Shown: piece after piece, positions 25,747 through 34,398 of the stretch
How the letters are laid out: each line of letters begins with the position of its first letter
Position numbering within the stretch: the stretch's first letter is position 1
Assembly (NCBI GenBank): GCA_964526475.1
Contig: CAZGKF010000026.1
Location: 1-44,098 of the forward strand
Origin: CAYVTV01 sp964526475
Lineage (GTDB): Bacteria > Bacteroidota > Bacteroidia > Bacteroidales > GCA-2748055
Length of the DNA: 44,098 bases
Reading direction: 5' to 3'
Made by a program: the position numbers and the translations under genes
The notes under the pieces: model-generated
Told to the model about the DNA's origin: nothing
The model's database searches: none
The model's input: the letters and a program-made list of their open reading frames with translations, nothing else

Positions 25747-27093
25747 ATGAGTACACCACAGAAGTTATATATTGAAACTTACGGATGTCAGATGAATGTA
25801 GCTGATAGTGAGGTTGTAGCGGCCATACTGCAATTAAATTCTTATGAGATGACAACGGATATTTCAACTGCAAATGTAATATTTCTGAATACATGTTCAG
25901 TCCGTGGTAATGCTGAACAAAAAATACGGAATCGTCTCAGACACTTTTACCAGTATAAGAAAAATGGCAAAGGGCCGGTTGTGGGAATTCTCGGTTGCAT
26001 GGCTGAAAGGCTTAAGGATCAGTTATTTGAAGAGGAAAGGCTAATAGATATTATTGCAGGTCCGGATTCTTACAGGGATCTCCCCAGGTTAATAAGACTT
26101 GCAGAATCAGGGCAAAAAAGTGCAAATACATTACTTTCAATTGAAGAAACGTATGCAGATATTTCTCCTGTCAGACTTGATGAGAATGGCGTCTCGGCCT
26201 TTATCTCTATTATGAGAGGATGCAATAATCATTGTGCTTATTGCGTTGTGCCTTATACAAGGGGAAGGGAGCGAAGCCGCGATCCTGAAAGTATATTAAG
26301 TGAGGCAGAAGAAATAAAAAATTTGGGCTATAAGGAGATAACTTTATTAGGACAGAATGTGGATTCATATAATTGGGTGGACGATCTTAATGACCTTGAT
26401 GTTAATTTTGCCAACTTGCTTGCCATAGTTGCCGGAAAATTTCCGGAGATAAGAATACGTTTCTCTACTTCACACCCCAAAGATATGTCCCTTGATGTTT
26501 TGAATACAATCGCTTCATTCAGGAATATCTGCAGGAGTATTCATCTTCCCGTGCAGTCTGGAAGTACAGAGATGCTTAATAAGATGAAAAGAAGATATTC
26601 CCGGGAAGAATATATGGAGAAAATTTTTGCCATTAAACAAATGCTTCCGGAAGCATCTGTCTCAACGGATATCATTACTGGTTTTTGCGGAGAAACAGAT
26701 GATGATCATTTTCAAACTTTGAATCTGATGCGTGAGGCTGAATTTGATTTTGCATATATGTTCAAATATTCCGAAAGACCCGGAACCCTGGCTGCAAGAA
26801 AATATAAAGATGACATATCTGAGGAAGTTAAAGCCAGAAGGCTGGAGGAAGTTATCAGTCTTCAGAATAAACTTTCTCTGCAAAGCAAACAGAAAGAATT
26901 AGGTAAGACATTAGAAGTTCTGGTGGAAGGCCCATCAAAAAAATCGGGAAAGGAAAATATGGGAAGAACAACACAGAATAAGGTAGTTGTTTTTCCCGCT
27001 GATAACAGCAGTACGGGCGATTATGTTAATGTGAAAATAGAGAGCTGTACATCAGCAACTTTAATTGGTAAAATAGACAGATCGGGCTGCTGA
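25747..27093 (+). CDS. miaB: tRNA-2-methylthio-N6-dimethylallyladenosine synthase MiaB
   Basis: Radical-SAM methylthiotransferase that adds the 2-methylthio group to i6A37 in tRNAs reading UNN codons. The N-terminal UPF0004 domain carries three cysteines for the auxiliary 4Fe-4S cluster (Cys14 in YGCQMN, Cys50 in NTCSVR, Cys84 in LGCMAE). The radical-SAM motif CNNHCAYC (Cys159, 163, 166) follows, and a TRAM domain forms the last 70 residues. At 448 residues it is complete. The motif GCQMNVADSE favours MiaB over RimO or MtaB. It stands alone, divergent from yebC. Confidence 0.97.
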   Translation: MSTPQKLYIETYGCQMNVADSEVVAAILQLNSYEMTTDISTANVIFLNTCSVRGNAEQKIRNRLRHFYQYKKNGKGPVVGILGCMAERLKDQLFEEERLIDIIAGPDSYRDLPRLIRLAESGQKSANTLLSIEETYADISPVRLDENGVSAFISIMRGCNNHCAYCVVPYTRGRERSRDPESILSEAEEIKNLGYKEITLLGQNVDSYNWVDDLNDLDVNFANLLAIVAGKFPEIRIRFSTSHPKDMSLDVLNTIASFRNICRSIHLPVQSGSTEMLNKMKRRYSREEYMEKIFAIKQMLPEASVSTDIITGFCGETDDDHFQTLNLMREAEFDFAYMFKYSERPGTLAARKYKDDISEEVKARRLEEVISLQNKLSLQSKQKELGKTLEVLVEGPSKKSGKENMGRTTQNKVVVFPADNSSTGDYVNVKIESCTSATLIGKIDRSGC

Positions 27094-27240
27094 ATAATTC
27101 TCTTGTTAAGTGAAGAAATATATTTTCTGAAAACAGATGGATGCTTGATTGTCCGGATGCTGCATTAACAAACAACTACAAACAATAACGCTGGTTTTTA
27201 TTTCCCCAACATTATATCCGGAAGTTAACAGCAATGACTG

Positions 27241-27313
27241 CCCTGAACAATGCTTTACCTTAAGTGTTTAATAGATGTTGTTTTATGCAAAAGTACAATT
27301 CCCTGAACAAAGC
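27241..27313. repeat. 13-bp direct repeat, copies 60 bp apart
   Basis: CCCTGAACAATGC at 27241-27253 and CCCTGAACAAAGC at 27301-27313 differ at one base. They flank the minus-strand promoter candidate at 27288-27316, and the second copy overlaps its -33 region. They could be operator half-sites or a chance repeat. Confidence 0.5.
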
Positions 27314-27316
27314 AAA
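27288..27316 (-). promoter_or_regulatory. Orphan minus-strand promoter candidate
   Basis: The minus strand has TTTG (27316-27313), a 17-base spacer and TACTTTTG (27295-27288), a good fit to the Bacteroidetes TTTG/TAnnTTTG promoter. It points away from the plus-strand envelope gene toward the miaB 3' end, where no minus-strand gene exists. Its product, if any, would be a short RNA or miaB antisense transcript. Confidence 0.4.
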
Positions 27317-27414
27317 ATCCTGATGGAAACGAACCCGATTAATATTCTGAATAATATGCGGATACCCTTGACATCAGTAATATAAATGTGTATATTATAG
27401 AAAAAATAATCGCC

Positions 27415-29823
27415 ATGAAAATAAAAAAGCTTTTATTACTTGTTTATGGCACCGCGATATTAATTATCACCGGATCATTTTTTATTATTCCTCCTTATCA
27501 AAATCCCGGCTTAAGAAATATTGCCTTTAAGCTCTCAACATTTAATAAATGGTATCCTCAACAAAAAGTATATCTTCACACAGACAAACAGAGATATAGT
27601 TCGGAGGAGAGGATATGGATCAAAGCTTACATGCTGTATGCGTCTTCTCATAAGCCTGATAATTCAGATGAAAATCTCTATGTTGAACTAATTAATCCAT
27701 CGGGTTTTATTGTTCAGATAAAAATTGTCAGACTTGAAGAAGGACTGGCTTATTGTGATTTTCCACTTCAGGACACTATTCCTGAAGGGAATTATAAGAT
27801 CAGGGCATACACCAACTGGATGAAAAATTTCAGTGAAGATTTCTATTTTTCAAAGATCATATATATTTCAAACCCTTCTTTTGCCACTTATGCTACACGT
27901 GATGCTGTGAGGGAAATAAAAAAATCGCGCAGGAAAACAATTCAGAAGCAATCAAACTTTGATGTAGCGTTTTTACCTGAGGGCGGACATCTTTTAACTG
28001 GCGTTGAAAACAGGGTGGCATTCAAAGCGATTAATGAACTCGGTAAAAGTATAGAAATTGAAGGGGTACTGAAAGACAGGAAGGGAACCTCTATTTTAGA
28101 TTTCTCAAGTAGTCATAAGGGTATGGGATCATTTGTTTTCACTCCTGAACAGGGAAATAAATACATTGCCCTGATCAGCTCTTCCGGGAGGAAGAAGAAA
28201 TCATTTTCTTTGCCTGAATTAACTGATATGGGAATAAATATCTCCTCAGAACCTTATGGGGATTCGATTAAAGTGCAGATTGTTACAAATATGGGACAGG
28301 GAAGGATGCCTGCCAATCCGGTTTATAGCATTCTTGTTCATGTACGGGGAGAACCTGTTTTTACTGCTGAGATGGATATCCGGGACAAGGATTCCTATGT
28401 AGTTTATATTCCCAAAAAAATGATGCCAACAGGCATTGCTCATATCACTTTATTTAATTCCCGACCTGCTCCGGTAAGTGAACGACTTATTTTTGTTAAT
28501 CATAATGATCACTTACAGCTTAATATTACTACGGATAAATCTGTTTACGGGATGCGTGAAAGAGTAAAATTAAAAATGTTTGTAACTGATTCTGAAGGTC
28601 TTCCTGTAGAATCGGAATTTTCCCTTGCAATTGCTGAACAAAAATCCAGTGAGGTTTCATCCAATATAATCACCTATTTATTGCTTTCATCCGATTTAAA
28701 GGGAAATATTGAAACTCCGGCTTATTATTTTACCGAAGTCTCTGAAAAAAAGGAAAAAGATCTGGACTTGCTTATGATGACTCATGGTTGGAGAAGGTTT
28801 AACTGGAATGATGTGTTGAGAAATGAAAAAAGAGCCCTTGAATATAATAAACAAAAAGGTCTTGAAATTGCCGGCAGAATAACAAGGGATTTTTTCAATA
28901 TTCCTTTAAGAGATATTAAAGTTACACTTACCATATTAGATCAGTTCAATGATGTTTTTGAGAGACGTTCCGGGCAGAATGGGGAGTATAAATTTGAAAA
29001 TCTTTATTATTCTGATGTGATCTCAGCAATGATTGAGGCTGAAAAACCCACAGGAAAAAAAAATCTTCTGATTCATCTTAATTCATTTGAGTTAGAGCAG
29101 GACTTCGGATTGAATTATTTTACGGAGAAGTACCTCTCAAAACCAGGGCCTATGGGTAAAAACAGTTATAAGGAGGAAGAGGAAGAGGAAGAGGAAGATC
29201 CTTTTGAGGAATTAAATAACAGAATCAACAGGATACATTCAGAGCCCAGAGATGTAATAATTGTAGATGATCATCTTCGTAATTTCTCGTCCCTGGGTCA
29301 AATACTTCAGGGAAGGGTTCCCGGTCTTCAGGTTATTGGGAACAGAGTTGTGATAAGGGGAATAAGTACTTTTTCCGGAAATACGGATCCCCTGTTCCTG
29401 GTTGACGGAATTTCTGTTGACCCGGGAATGGCAATGTCCATGAATCCGGTTGAAATTGACAGAATAGAGATTCTGAAGGGCCCTGATGCTGCAATATATG
29501 GTCTCAGAGGTGCAAATGGTGTTGTTGCTATATATACAAGGCGAGGGAAATTTATGATAAGAGGAAAACTGGAATTCAAAATGCTGGGATATGCAACACC
29601 TTCTGAATTCTATTCCCCCAGATATGGAACCGGAGAATTCGAATCTTTTAACGACGACCGGAAAACGCTCCTTTGGGTGCCGGATTTAAAAACCGACATT
29701 AACGGAATTGCAGAAATCAATTTTTTTACCTCGGATATTCCGGGAAAATATCTTATCATTGCAGAAGGTTTAAATAAAGATGGGATTCCGGGTGCCGGGA
29801 TAAAAAATATTGAATTAAAATAA
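27415..29823 (+). CDS. Macroglobulin-like/TonB-receptor-plug domain envelope protein
   Basis: The frame opens at 27388, but the ATG at 27415 (MKIKKLLLLVYG) starts a typical signal peptide or anchor and gives 802 residues. The N-terminal half resembles the MG2 domain of alpha-2-macroglobulins (VYLHTDKQRYSSEERIWIKAYM; GNYKIRAYTNWMKN). A CarboxypepD-regulatory-like domain lies near 490-560, an acidic run (about nine Glu) near 590, and a TonB-dependent receptor plug domain near 620-710 (ILQGRVPGL..., LFLVDGISVD, IEILKGPDAAIYGLRGANGVV). No beta-barrel follows, so this is not a transporter by itself. Such proteins are common in Bacteroidetes, but their function is not established. It is followed after 10 bases by the S46 peptidase, suggesting cotranscription. 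Confidence 0.82.
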   Translation: MKIKKLLLLVYGTAILIITGSFFIIPPYQNPGLRNIAFKLSTFNKWYPQQKVYLHTDKQRYSSEERIWIKAYMLYASSHKPDNSDENLYVELINPSGFIVQIKIVRLEEGLAYCDFPLQDTIPEGNYKIRAYTNWMKNFSEDFYFSKIIYISNPSFATYATRDAVREIKKSRRKTIQKQSNFDVAFLPEGGHLLTGVENRVAFKAINELGKSIEIEGVLKDRKGTSILDFSSSHKGMGSFVFTPEQGNKYIALISSSGRKKKSFSLPELTDMGINISSEPYGDSIKVQIVTNMGQGRMPANPVYSILVHVRGEPVFTAEMDIRDKDSYVVYIPKKMMPTGIAHITLFNSRPAPVSERLIFVNHNDHLQLNITTDKSVYGMRERVKLKMFVTDSEGLPVESEFSLAIAEQKSSEVSSNIITYLLLSSDLKGNIETPAYYFTEVSEKKEKDLDLLMMTHGWRRFNWNDVLRNEKRALEYNKQKGLEIAGRITRDFFNIPLRDIKVTLTILDQFNDVFERRSGQNGEYKFENLYYSDVISAMIEAEKPTGKKNLLIHLNSFELEQDFGLNYFTEKYLSKPGPMGKNSYKEEEEEEEEDPFEELNNRINRIHSEPRDVIIVDDHLRNFSSLGQILQGRVPGLQVIGNRVVIRGISTFSGNTDPLFLVDGISVDPGMAMSMNPVEIDRIEILKGPDAAIYGLRGANGVVAIYTRRGKFMIRGKLEFKMLGYATPSEFYSPRYGTGEFESFNDDRKTLLWVPDLKTDINGIAEINFFTSDIPGKYLIIAEGLNKDGIPGAGIKNIELK

Positions 29824-29833
29824 TATAGGAATA

Positions 29834-31990
29834 ATGAAGAAACTGTTTACCTTATTTGCAATTGTCGTTCTCACTTTTCAAATCACTCTGCGAGCGGATG
29901 AGGGGATGTGGCTGCTGAACATGCTGGATAAACTTGATATGAATAAATTATCGGAGTTGGGTTTGGAGCTTTCTCCTGAGGATATTTATAGCATAAACAA
30001 TTCGAGTCTTAAAGATGCCATCGGTGCCCTTGATTATGGTTCTTGTACCAGTGAGCTTATTTCCCCTGATGGTCTTCTATTAACCAATCACCACTGTGCC
30101 TACAGTGAAATTCAAAATCACAGTTCTCTGGAGAACGATTATTTAAGAAATGGCTTTTGGGCGATGACAAAAGAGGAAGAACTTCCTAATCAGCGGAAAT
30201 CAGTTTCTTTCGTTATAAGAATAGAAGATGTAACAGATGAAGTTCTGCCAAAGATCGATAACAGATTTACGGGTTTTTTACTTCGGACACAAGTAGAAAG
30301 CATTACTAAAGAGATGATTGAGAAAGCTATAGAAGGCACTCATTATGAGGCTTCTGTTGTTCCCTTTTATAATGGGAATAAGTATTTTCTTATTGTTTTG
30401 GAGACTTTTCTCGACGTCAGACTTGTTGGAACTCCTCCGGAGTCAATCGGAAAATTTGGTGCAGATACTGATAACTGGATGTGGCCGAGACATACAGGAG
30501 ATTTTACTTTACTAAGGGTGTACACCGGTCCTGATGGAAAGCCAGCTGAATACTCTCCCCTGAATATACCCATGAAATCCAGACATTTTCTTCCGGTATC
30601 TTTAAAAGGTTATAAGGAAGATGATTTTGCAATGGTGTTGGGATTCCCGGGATCAACAGACAGGTATATGACCTCATTTGAAATAGAGGAATTATTGAAA
30701 GTGGAGCATCCTAACAGAATTAAGGTCAGAGGGGTAAGGCAGGAATTATTGAAACAGGATATGCAGGCTGACGATAAAATAAGAATACAGTACTCATCAA
30801 AATACTCCAGTTCAAGTAATTACTGGAAATACTCCATTGGACAGAGCCAGGGTTTGATAAGACTTAATGTTGCTGAAAGAAAAAGAGATATGGAAGCACG
30901 TTTTACCGATTGGGTAAATTCTGAGGCGAACAGATCTGAGAAATATGGGAATACTTTGGAAATGATAAAGGATGGAGTTAATGGAAGAGAAGACTATGTT
31001 TATGCATCCCAATTCCTGATGGAAACAATGTTTATTGGAATGGAGAGCCTATCCTTTTCCTTCAAGTTTAGAGATCTTTATATGGAATTGACAAAAACTC
31101 CTTCTGACAATGAAAAAATTAAGGAATTTACAGAAAAGCTGAAAGAAGATATTATTGTACATTTTAAGGATTATAATGCCCCAACGGACAAAACGGTGTC
31201 GGAAGCAATGTTGGAATTGATTGCGGAAAATATCAAGCCTGATTTACAACCGGATATTTTTGAACTAATCAATAAAAGATTTAAGGGCGACCCTTCCAGA
31301 TATACCTCCTGGTATTTTAAGAAATCTATTTTCCCATATAGAGAAAAACTTGAATCATTTCTGGAAAAACCTTCAGCTAAAGTCCTGGAAAAGGATCCTG
31401 CTTTTCGTGCCTCTTTGTCAGTTTTTAATACCTACATAATTTACTATGGTGCACAACGGGATTACAATGCAAAAGTTGAAGAGGGGAGAAGACTTTGGAT
31501 GGAAGGTTTGATGGAAATGATGCCTGAAAAAGTTTTCTATCCCGATGCCAATTCAACCATCAGGTTAAGTTATGGTACGGTAGGAGGATACTGGTTGGAT
31601 AGTTTAGTTTATAATCCTTATAAAACCACCCTTTCAGGTGCAATAGCAAAGGAAGATCCTGATAACTGGGAGTTTTTTGTTCCGGATAAATTGAAGGATC
31701 TTTATAATAATAAGGATTACGGTATATATGCTGAAGACGGAGTTTTACCGGTATGCTTTATTACAAACAATGACATTACCGGGGGTAACTCAGGCAGCCC
31801 TGTTTTAAATGGGAAAGGGGAACTTATTGGTTTAGCTTTCGACGGTAACTGGGAAGCCATGAGTGGAGACATAGAGTATGAACATAATTTACAGAGATGT
31901 ATAAACGTAGATATACGATATGTCTTGTTTATTATTGATAAATATGCCGGGGCAAAGCATCTTATCGATGAGATGCGACTGGTGAATTAA
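29834..31990 (+). CDS. S46 family dipeptidyl peptidase, DPP7 type
   Basis: Periplasmic chymotrypsin-fold exopeptidase that releases dipeptides from peptide N-termini. A signal peptide covers about 1-20. The triad can be read: His87 (TNHHC), Asp223 (HTGDF) and Ser653 (GGNSGSP). Cys71 and Cys88 may form the disulfide near the active site. Position Ser+18 decides P1 specificity in this family: Gly in DPP7 and S. maltophilia DAP BII (hydrophobic P1), Arg in DPP11 (Asp/Glu P1). Here it is Gly671 (AFDGNWEAMSGD), so DPP7-like specificity is inferred. At 718 residues it is complete. It indicates peptide or amino-acid catabolism, as in other Bacteroidales. It converges on the response regulator gene with a two-base gap. 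Confidence 0.93.
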   Translation: MKKLFTLFAIVVLTFQITLRADEGMWLLNMLDKLDMNKLSELGLELSPEDIYSINNSSLKDAIGALDYGSCTSELISPDGLLLTNHHCAYSEIQNHSSLENDYLRNGFWAMTKEEELPNQRKSVSFVIRIEDVTDEVLPKIDNRFTGFLLRTQVESITKEMIEKAIEGTHYEASVVPFYNGNKYFLIVLETFLDVRLVGTPPESIGKFGADTDNWMWPRHTGDFTLLRVYTGPDGKPAEYSPLNIPMKSRHFLPVSLKGYKEDDFAMVLGFPGSTDRYMTSFEIEELLKVEHPNRIKVRGVRQELLKQDMQADDKIRIQYSSKYSSSSNYWKYSIGQSQGLIRLNVAERKRDMEARFTDWVNSEANRSEKYGNTLEMIKDGVNGREDYVYASQFLMETMFIGMESLSFSFKFRDLYMELTKTPSDNEKIKEFTEKLKEDIIVHFKDYNAPTDKTVSEAMLELIAENIKPDLQPDIFELINKRFKGDPSRYTSWYFKKSIFPYREKLESFLEKPSAKVLEKDPAFRASLSVFNTYIIYYGAQRDYNAKVEEGRRLWMEGLMEMMPEKVFYPDANSTIRLSYGTVGGYWLDSLVYNPYKTTLSGAIAKEDPDNWEFFVPDKLKDLYNNKDYGIYAEDGVLPVCFITNNDITGGNSGSPVLNGKGELIGLAFDGNWEAMSGDIEYEHNLQRCINVDIRYVLFIIDKYAGAKHLIDEMRLVN

Positions 31991-31992
31991 AT

Positions 31993-32691
31993 TTATACAC
32001 CTGTTATCAGCTTAAATCCTTTTCCATGCACATTGAGTATCTGTACTGATGCATCTTTTTTCAGATATTTCCTGAGCCTTGTAATATATACATCCATGCT
32101 TCTGGCATTGAAATAATTATCATCTGCCCATATGGCTTTTAGTGCAAAATTTCTTTCAAGTATTCTGTTCGAATTATTGCAAAGCAATTTGAGCAGATCG
32201 TTTTCTTTTGTTGTAAGAGTTTGAGTTTCCCCTTTAAACTCCAATAGTTGTTTATGAGGATGAAAATTATATGCACCTAAACGGTAAACAACATCTGTTT
32301 CGTCTTTTGTTCCTTTTATTCTTCTGAGAATAGCTTCTATCCTGAAAATAAGCTCCTCCATACTGAAAGGTTTTGTAATATAATCATCAGCCCCATGTTT
32401 AAAACCTTCAATAATATCTTCCTTCATTGATTTTGCAGTAAGAAAAATAACGGGCATTTCGCTGTTTAACATTCGAATTTCAGATGCGAGAGTGAAGCCA
32501 TCCATAAAAGGCATCATTATATCCAGAATACAAATATCATAATGATTTCTTCTGAATCTCCCGATAGCTTTATTGCCATCCGTAACCCATTCTACATCAT
32601 AATTTTTCATGAGTAAATACTCGCGAAGCAGTGAACCGAGATTCTCATCATCCTCAGCCAGTAATATTCTGGTTTTTATGGTTTTCTCCAT
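31993..32691 (-). CDS. rprY: OmpR-family response regulator, RprY-like
   Basis: A 232-residue regulator with an N-terminal receiver domain (acidic pair in AEDDEN, phospho-acceptor Asp57 in CILDIMMP, Lys in YITKPFSMEE) and a C-terminal winged-helix DNA-binding domain (TTKENDLLKLLC; RSMDVYITRLRKYLK). The receiver closely resembles Bacteroides RprY (GADDYITKPFSMEEL...RIEAIL). It lies two bases after the cognate kinase gene stop. Targets cannot be told from this window. The symbol reflects resemblance plus the kinase pairing, so orthology is likely but unproven. Confidence 0.88.
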   Translation of the reverse strand: MEKTIKTRILLAEDDENLGSLLREYLLMKNYDVEWVTDGNKAIGRFRRNHYDICILDIMMPFMDGFTLASEIRMLNSEMPVIFLTAKSMKEDIIEGFKHGADDYITKPFSMEELIFRIEAILRRIKGTKDETDVVYRLGAYNFHPHKQLLEFKGETQTLTTKENDLLKLLCNNSNRILERNFALKAIWADDNYFNARSMDVYITRLRKYLKKDASVQILNVHGKGFKLITGV

Positions 32692-32693
32692 TT

Positions 32694-34283
32694 TCAGCGA
32701 ATTACATTGGATAAAGGCAGGTAAATACCAAAATAAGAACCTTTATTAAGTTCGCTTTTGATTTTTATAAACCCATTATGCATTTCAGTTATTCTTTTTA
32801 CGTAACTAAGTCCTAAGCCAAAACCTTTTACCTTGTGCAGATTTCCTGCTGGGACACGGTAAAATTTTTCGAAAACTCTTCTCTGATCTTCCTTGCTGAT
32901 TCCTATCCCTTTGTCTTCAAAATAAATAAGGAGGTAATTTTTTTCATTTTTTGTCCCAACTTCTATGACGGGTTTATCTTTACAATATTTCACGGCATTG
33001 TCAAGAAGATTTGACATTACATTTGTTAAGTGAATCTCATCAACCTCCACAATCGGATCTTCAGCTTTCAAAACAGATTTAAGTTCACCTCCCATGCTCT
33101 CAACCTGAATCACAAAGCTTGAGAAAACTGATTGCAGAAGTTCGTGTATGTCTGTCTTTTTTAGCCTGAGAGTTATTTTCCCCTTTTCCAGAATAGACAT
33201 CTGCAGAACTTTCTCAACCTGGTGACCTAAACGGGTGCTTTCGTTCTCAATAATTCTTGAAATATTCGTAAGATTTTTATTTTTAACAGGTATAGTATTA
33301 TCACTTAACATCTGGGATGCAAGGGAAATAGTAGAAATAGGGGTTTTTAATTCATGAGTCATATTATTCACAAAATCACTTTTCATTTCTGAGAGATTTT
33401 TTTGCCTGAGTATAATATATAAAGTGAAAATAAAGATAGCAATAATTATTAATGTAAGAGTTATGGAGGAAATACTCATTAACCCTACCGATCTGAAAAT
33501 AAAGTTTCTCTGGTAAGGGAAGTAAACATAGAGATAGTTGGGAACAGAAAAAACATCTTCCGGAAATAACAATACGGAATAGATGTTATGCCCTTTTTCT
33601 GGCTTAAATCCAGGAGATTTCCATGATATTTTATTATTATCAGTTACAATAGCATACTCAAAATCAATACTTAATTCCCTTTGCGCAAATACATGCCGGA
33701 TTAATTCAGGTAAACCGGCAACATTAATTCTTTCTTCAATTGAAAGTCCCGGGTTGAGCATTTTGGTAATAATTTGATCAAGCAGAGCCCGTTTTGAATT
33801 AAACATTCTTTCCATTCCCGAGTATTCCTTATCAGGAAATTCTTCCGGAATATTCTTTAACCCCTGATTATTAATTAATTCTTCAAACCCCGGGAAGTGA
33901 GAAAGAACGGTATCATGGCCAAATTGGAATGAACTTTTTGTTTTACTGTCATGATTTTCAATGGATATATCCTGATTAATTCTATAGAGACCTGTTTCAG
34001 GGTCAAAATCTATCCTTGCAGAGGCATCAAAATGATAATTATATTCCGGATCATGATCCTGCCAGATCCTGTTGAATGCTGAAAATTCATCTAATATATG
34101 GGAAACCGCCTCTCTTCGTTCAAGTTCTTTGCTTATGTCAATCATAGCTCTTCCGGCTAGCTGACTGAACTGTTGCTCCTTTATTTTTACTGCATTAATT
34201 ATCCAGCTTGTTTGCGCAATTATCAGGCAAATCATAACAACTGCCATCACAGTACCTAATATCCATAATAAGCTTCTGCTCAT
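32694..34283 (-). CDS. rprX: Sensor histidine kinase, RprX-like
   Basis: A 529-residue membrane kinase. Helix one spans about 6-27 and helix two about 268-292, enclosing a periplasmic domain of some 240 residues with no recognised fold. The dimerisation region has the H box MTHELKTPIS with His310. The ATPase domain has the N box MSNLLDNAVKYC, the G1 box EDKGIGIS and the G2 box GFGLGLSYV. It is the first gene of a two-gene operon with the response regulator. A perfect -7 element ends only eight bases before the ATG at 34283, so the mRNA may have almost no leader. Confidence 0.9.
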   Translation of the reverse strand: MSRSLLWILGTVMAVVMICLIIAQTSWIINAVKIKEQQFSQLAGRAMIDISKELERREAVSHILDEFSAFNRIWQDHDPEYNYHFDASARIDFDPETGLYRINQDISIENHDSKTKSSFQFGHDTVLSHFPGFEELINNQGLKNIPEEFPDKEYSGMERMFNSKRALLDQIITKMLNPGLSIEERINVAGLPELIRHVFAQRELSIDFEYAIVTDNNKISWKSPGFKPEKGHNIYSVLLFPEDVFSVPNYLYVYFPYQRNFIFRSVGLMSISSITLTLIIIAIFIFTLYIILRQKNLSEMKSDFVNNMTHELKTPISTISLASQMLSDNTIPVKNKNLTNISRIIENESTRLGHQVEKVLQMSILEKGKITLRLKKTDIHELLQSVFSSFVIQVESMGGELKSVLKAEDPIVEVDEIHLTNVMSNLLDNAVKYCKDKPVIEVGTKNEKNYLLIYFEDKGIGISKEDQRRVFEKFYRVPAGNLHKVKGFGLGLSYVKRITEMHNGFIKIKSELNKGSYFGIYLPLSNVIR

Positions 34284-34290
34284 AATAACA

Positions 34291-34298
34291 CAAAGTTA
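34291..34298 (-). promoter_or_regulatory. -7 promoter element of the rprXY-like operon
   Basis: The minus strand reads TAACTTTG (perfect TAnnTTTG), with a TTTG 15 bases upstream (34317-34314). Transcription would start within one or two bases of the rprX-like ATG, giving a leaderless or near-leaderless mRNA. Confidence 0.45.
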
Positions 34299-34398
34299 AC
34301 TGCGTGTCAGCTTCAAAAATTTATTTTAACAAAGTTTAACAATACTTTGGAAAATCCTTAGCTTGCAATAATTTCAAACCGGTGTCACCATTTTTAAG

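Larger units (their letters stand above)
27094..27414. other. Intergenic gap with a direct repeat and a minus-strand promoter candidate
   Basis: About 320 bases without a credible ORF. It holds a 13-bp near-perfect direct repeat (CCCTGAACAAtGC at 27241-27253, CCCTGAACAAaGC at 27301-27313) and a minus-strand -7 element between the copies, both listed separately. No tRNA and no strong hairpin was found. A small RNA on the minus strand is possible but unproven. Confidence 0.5.
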
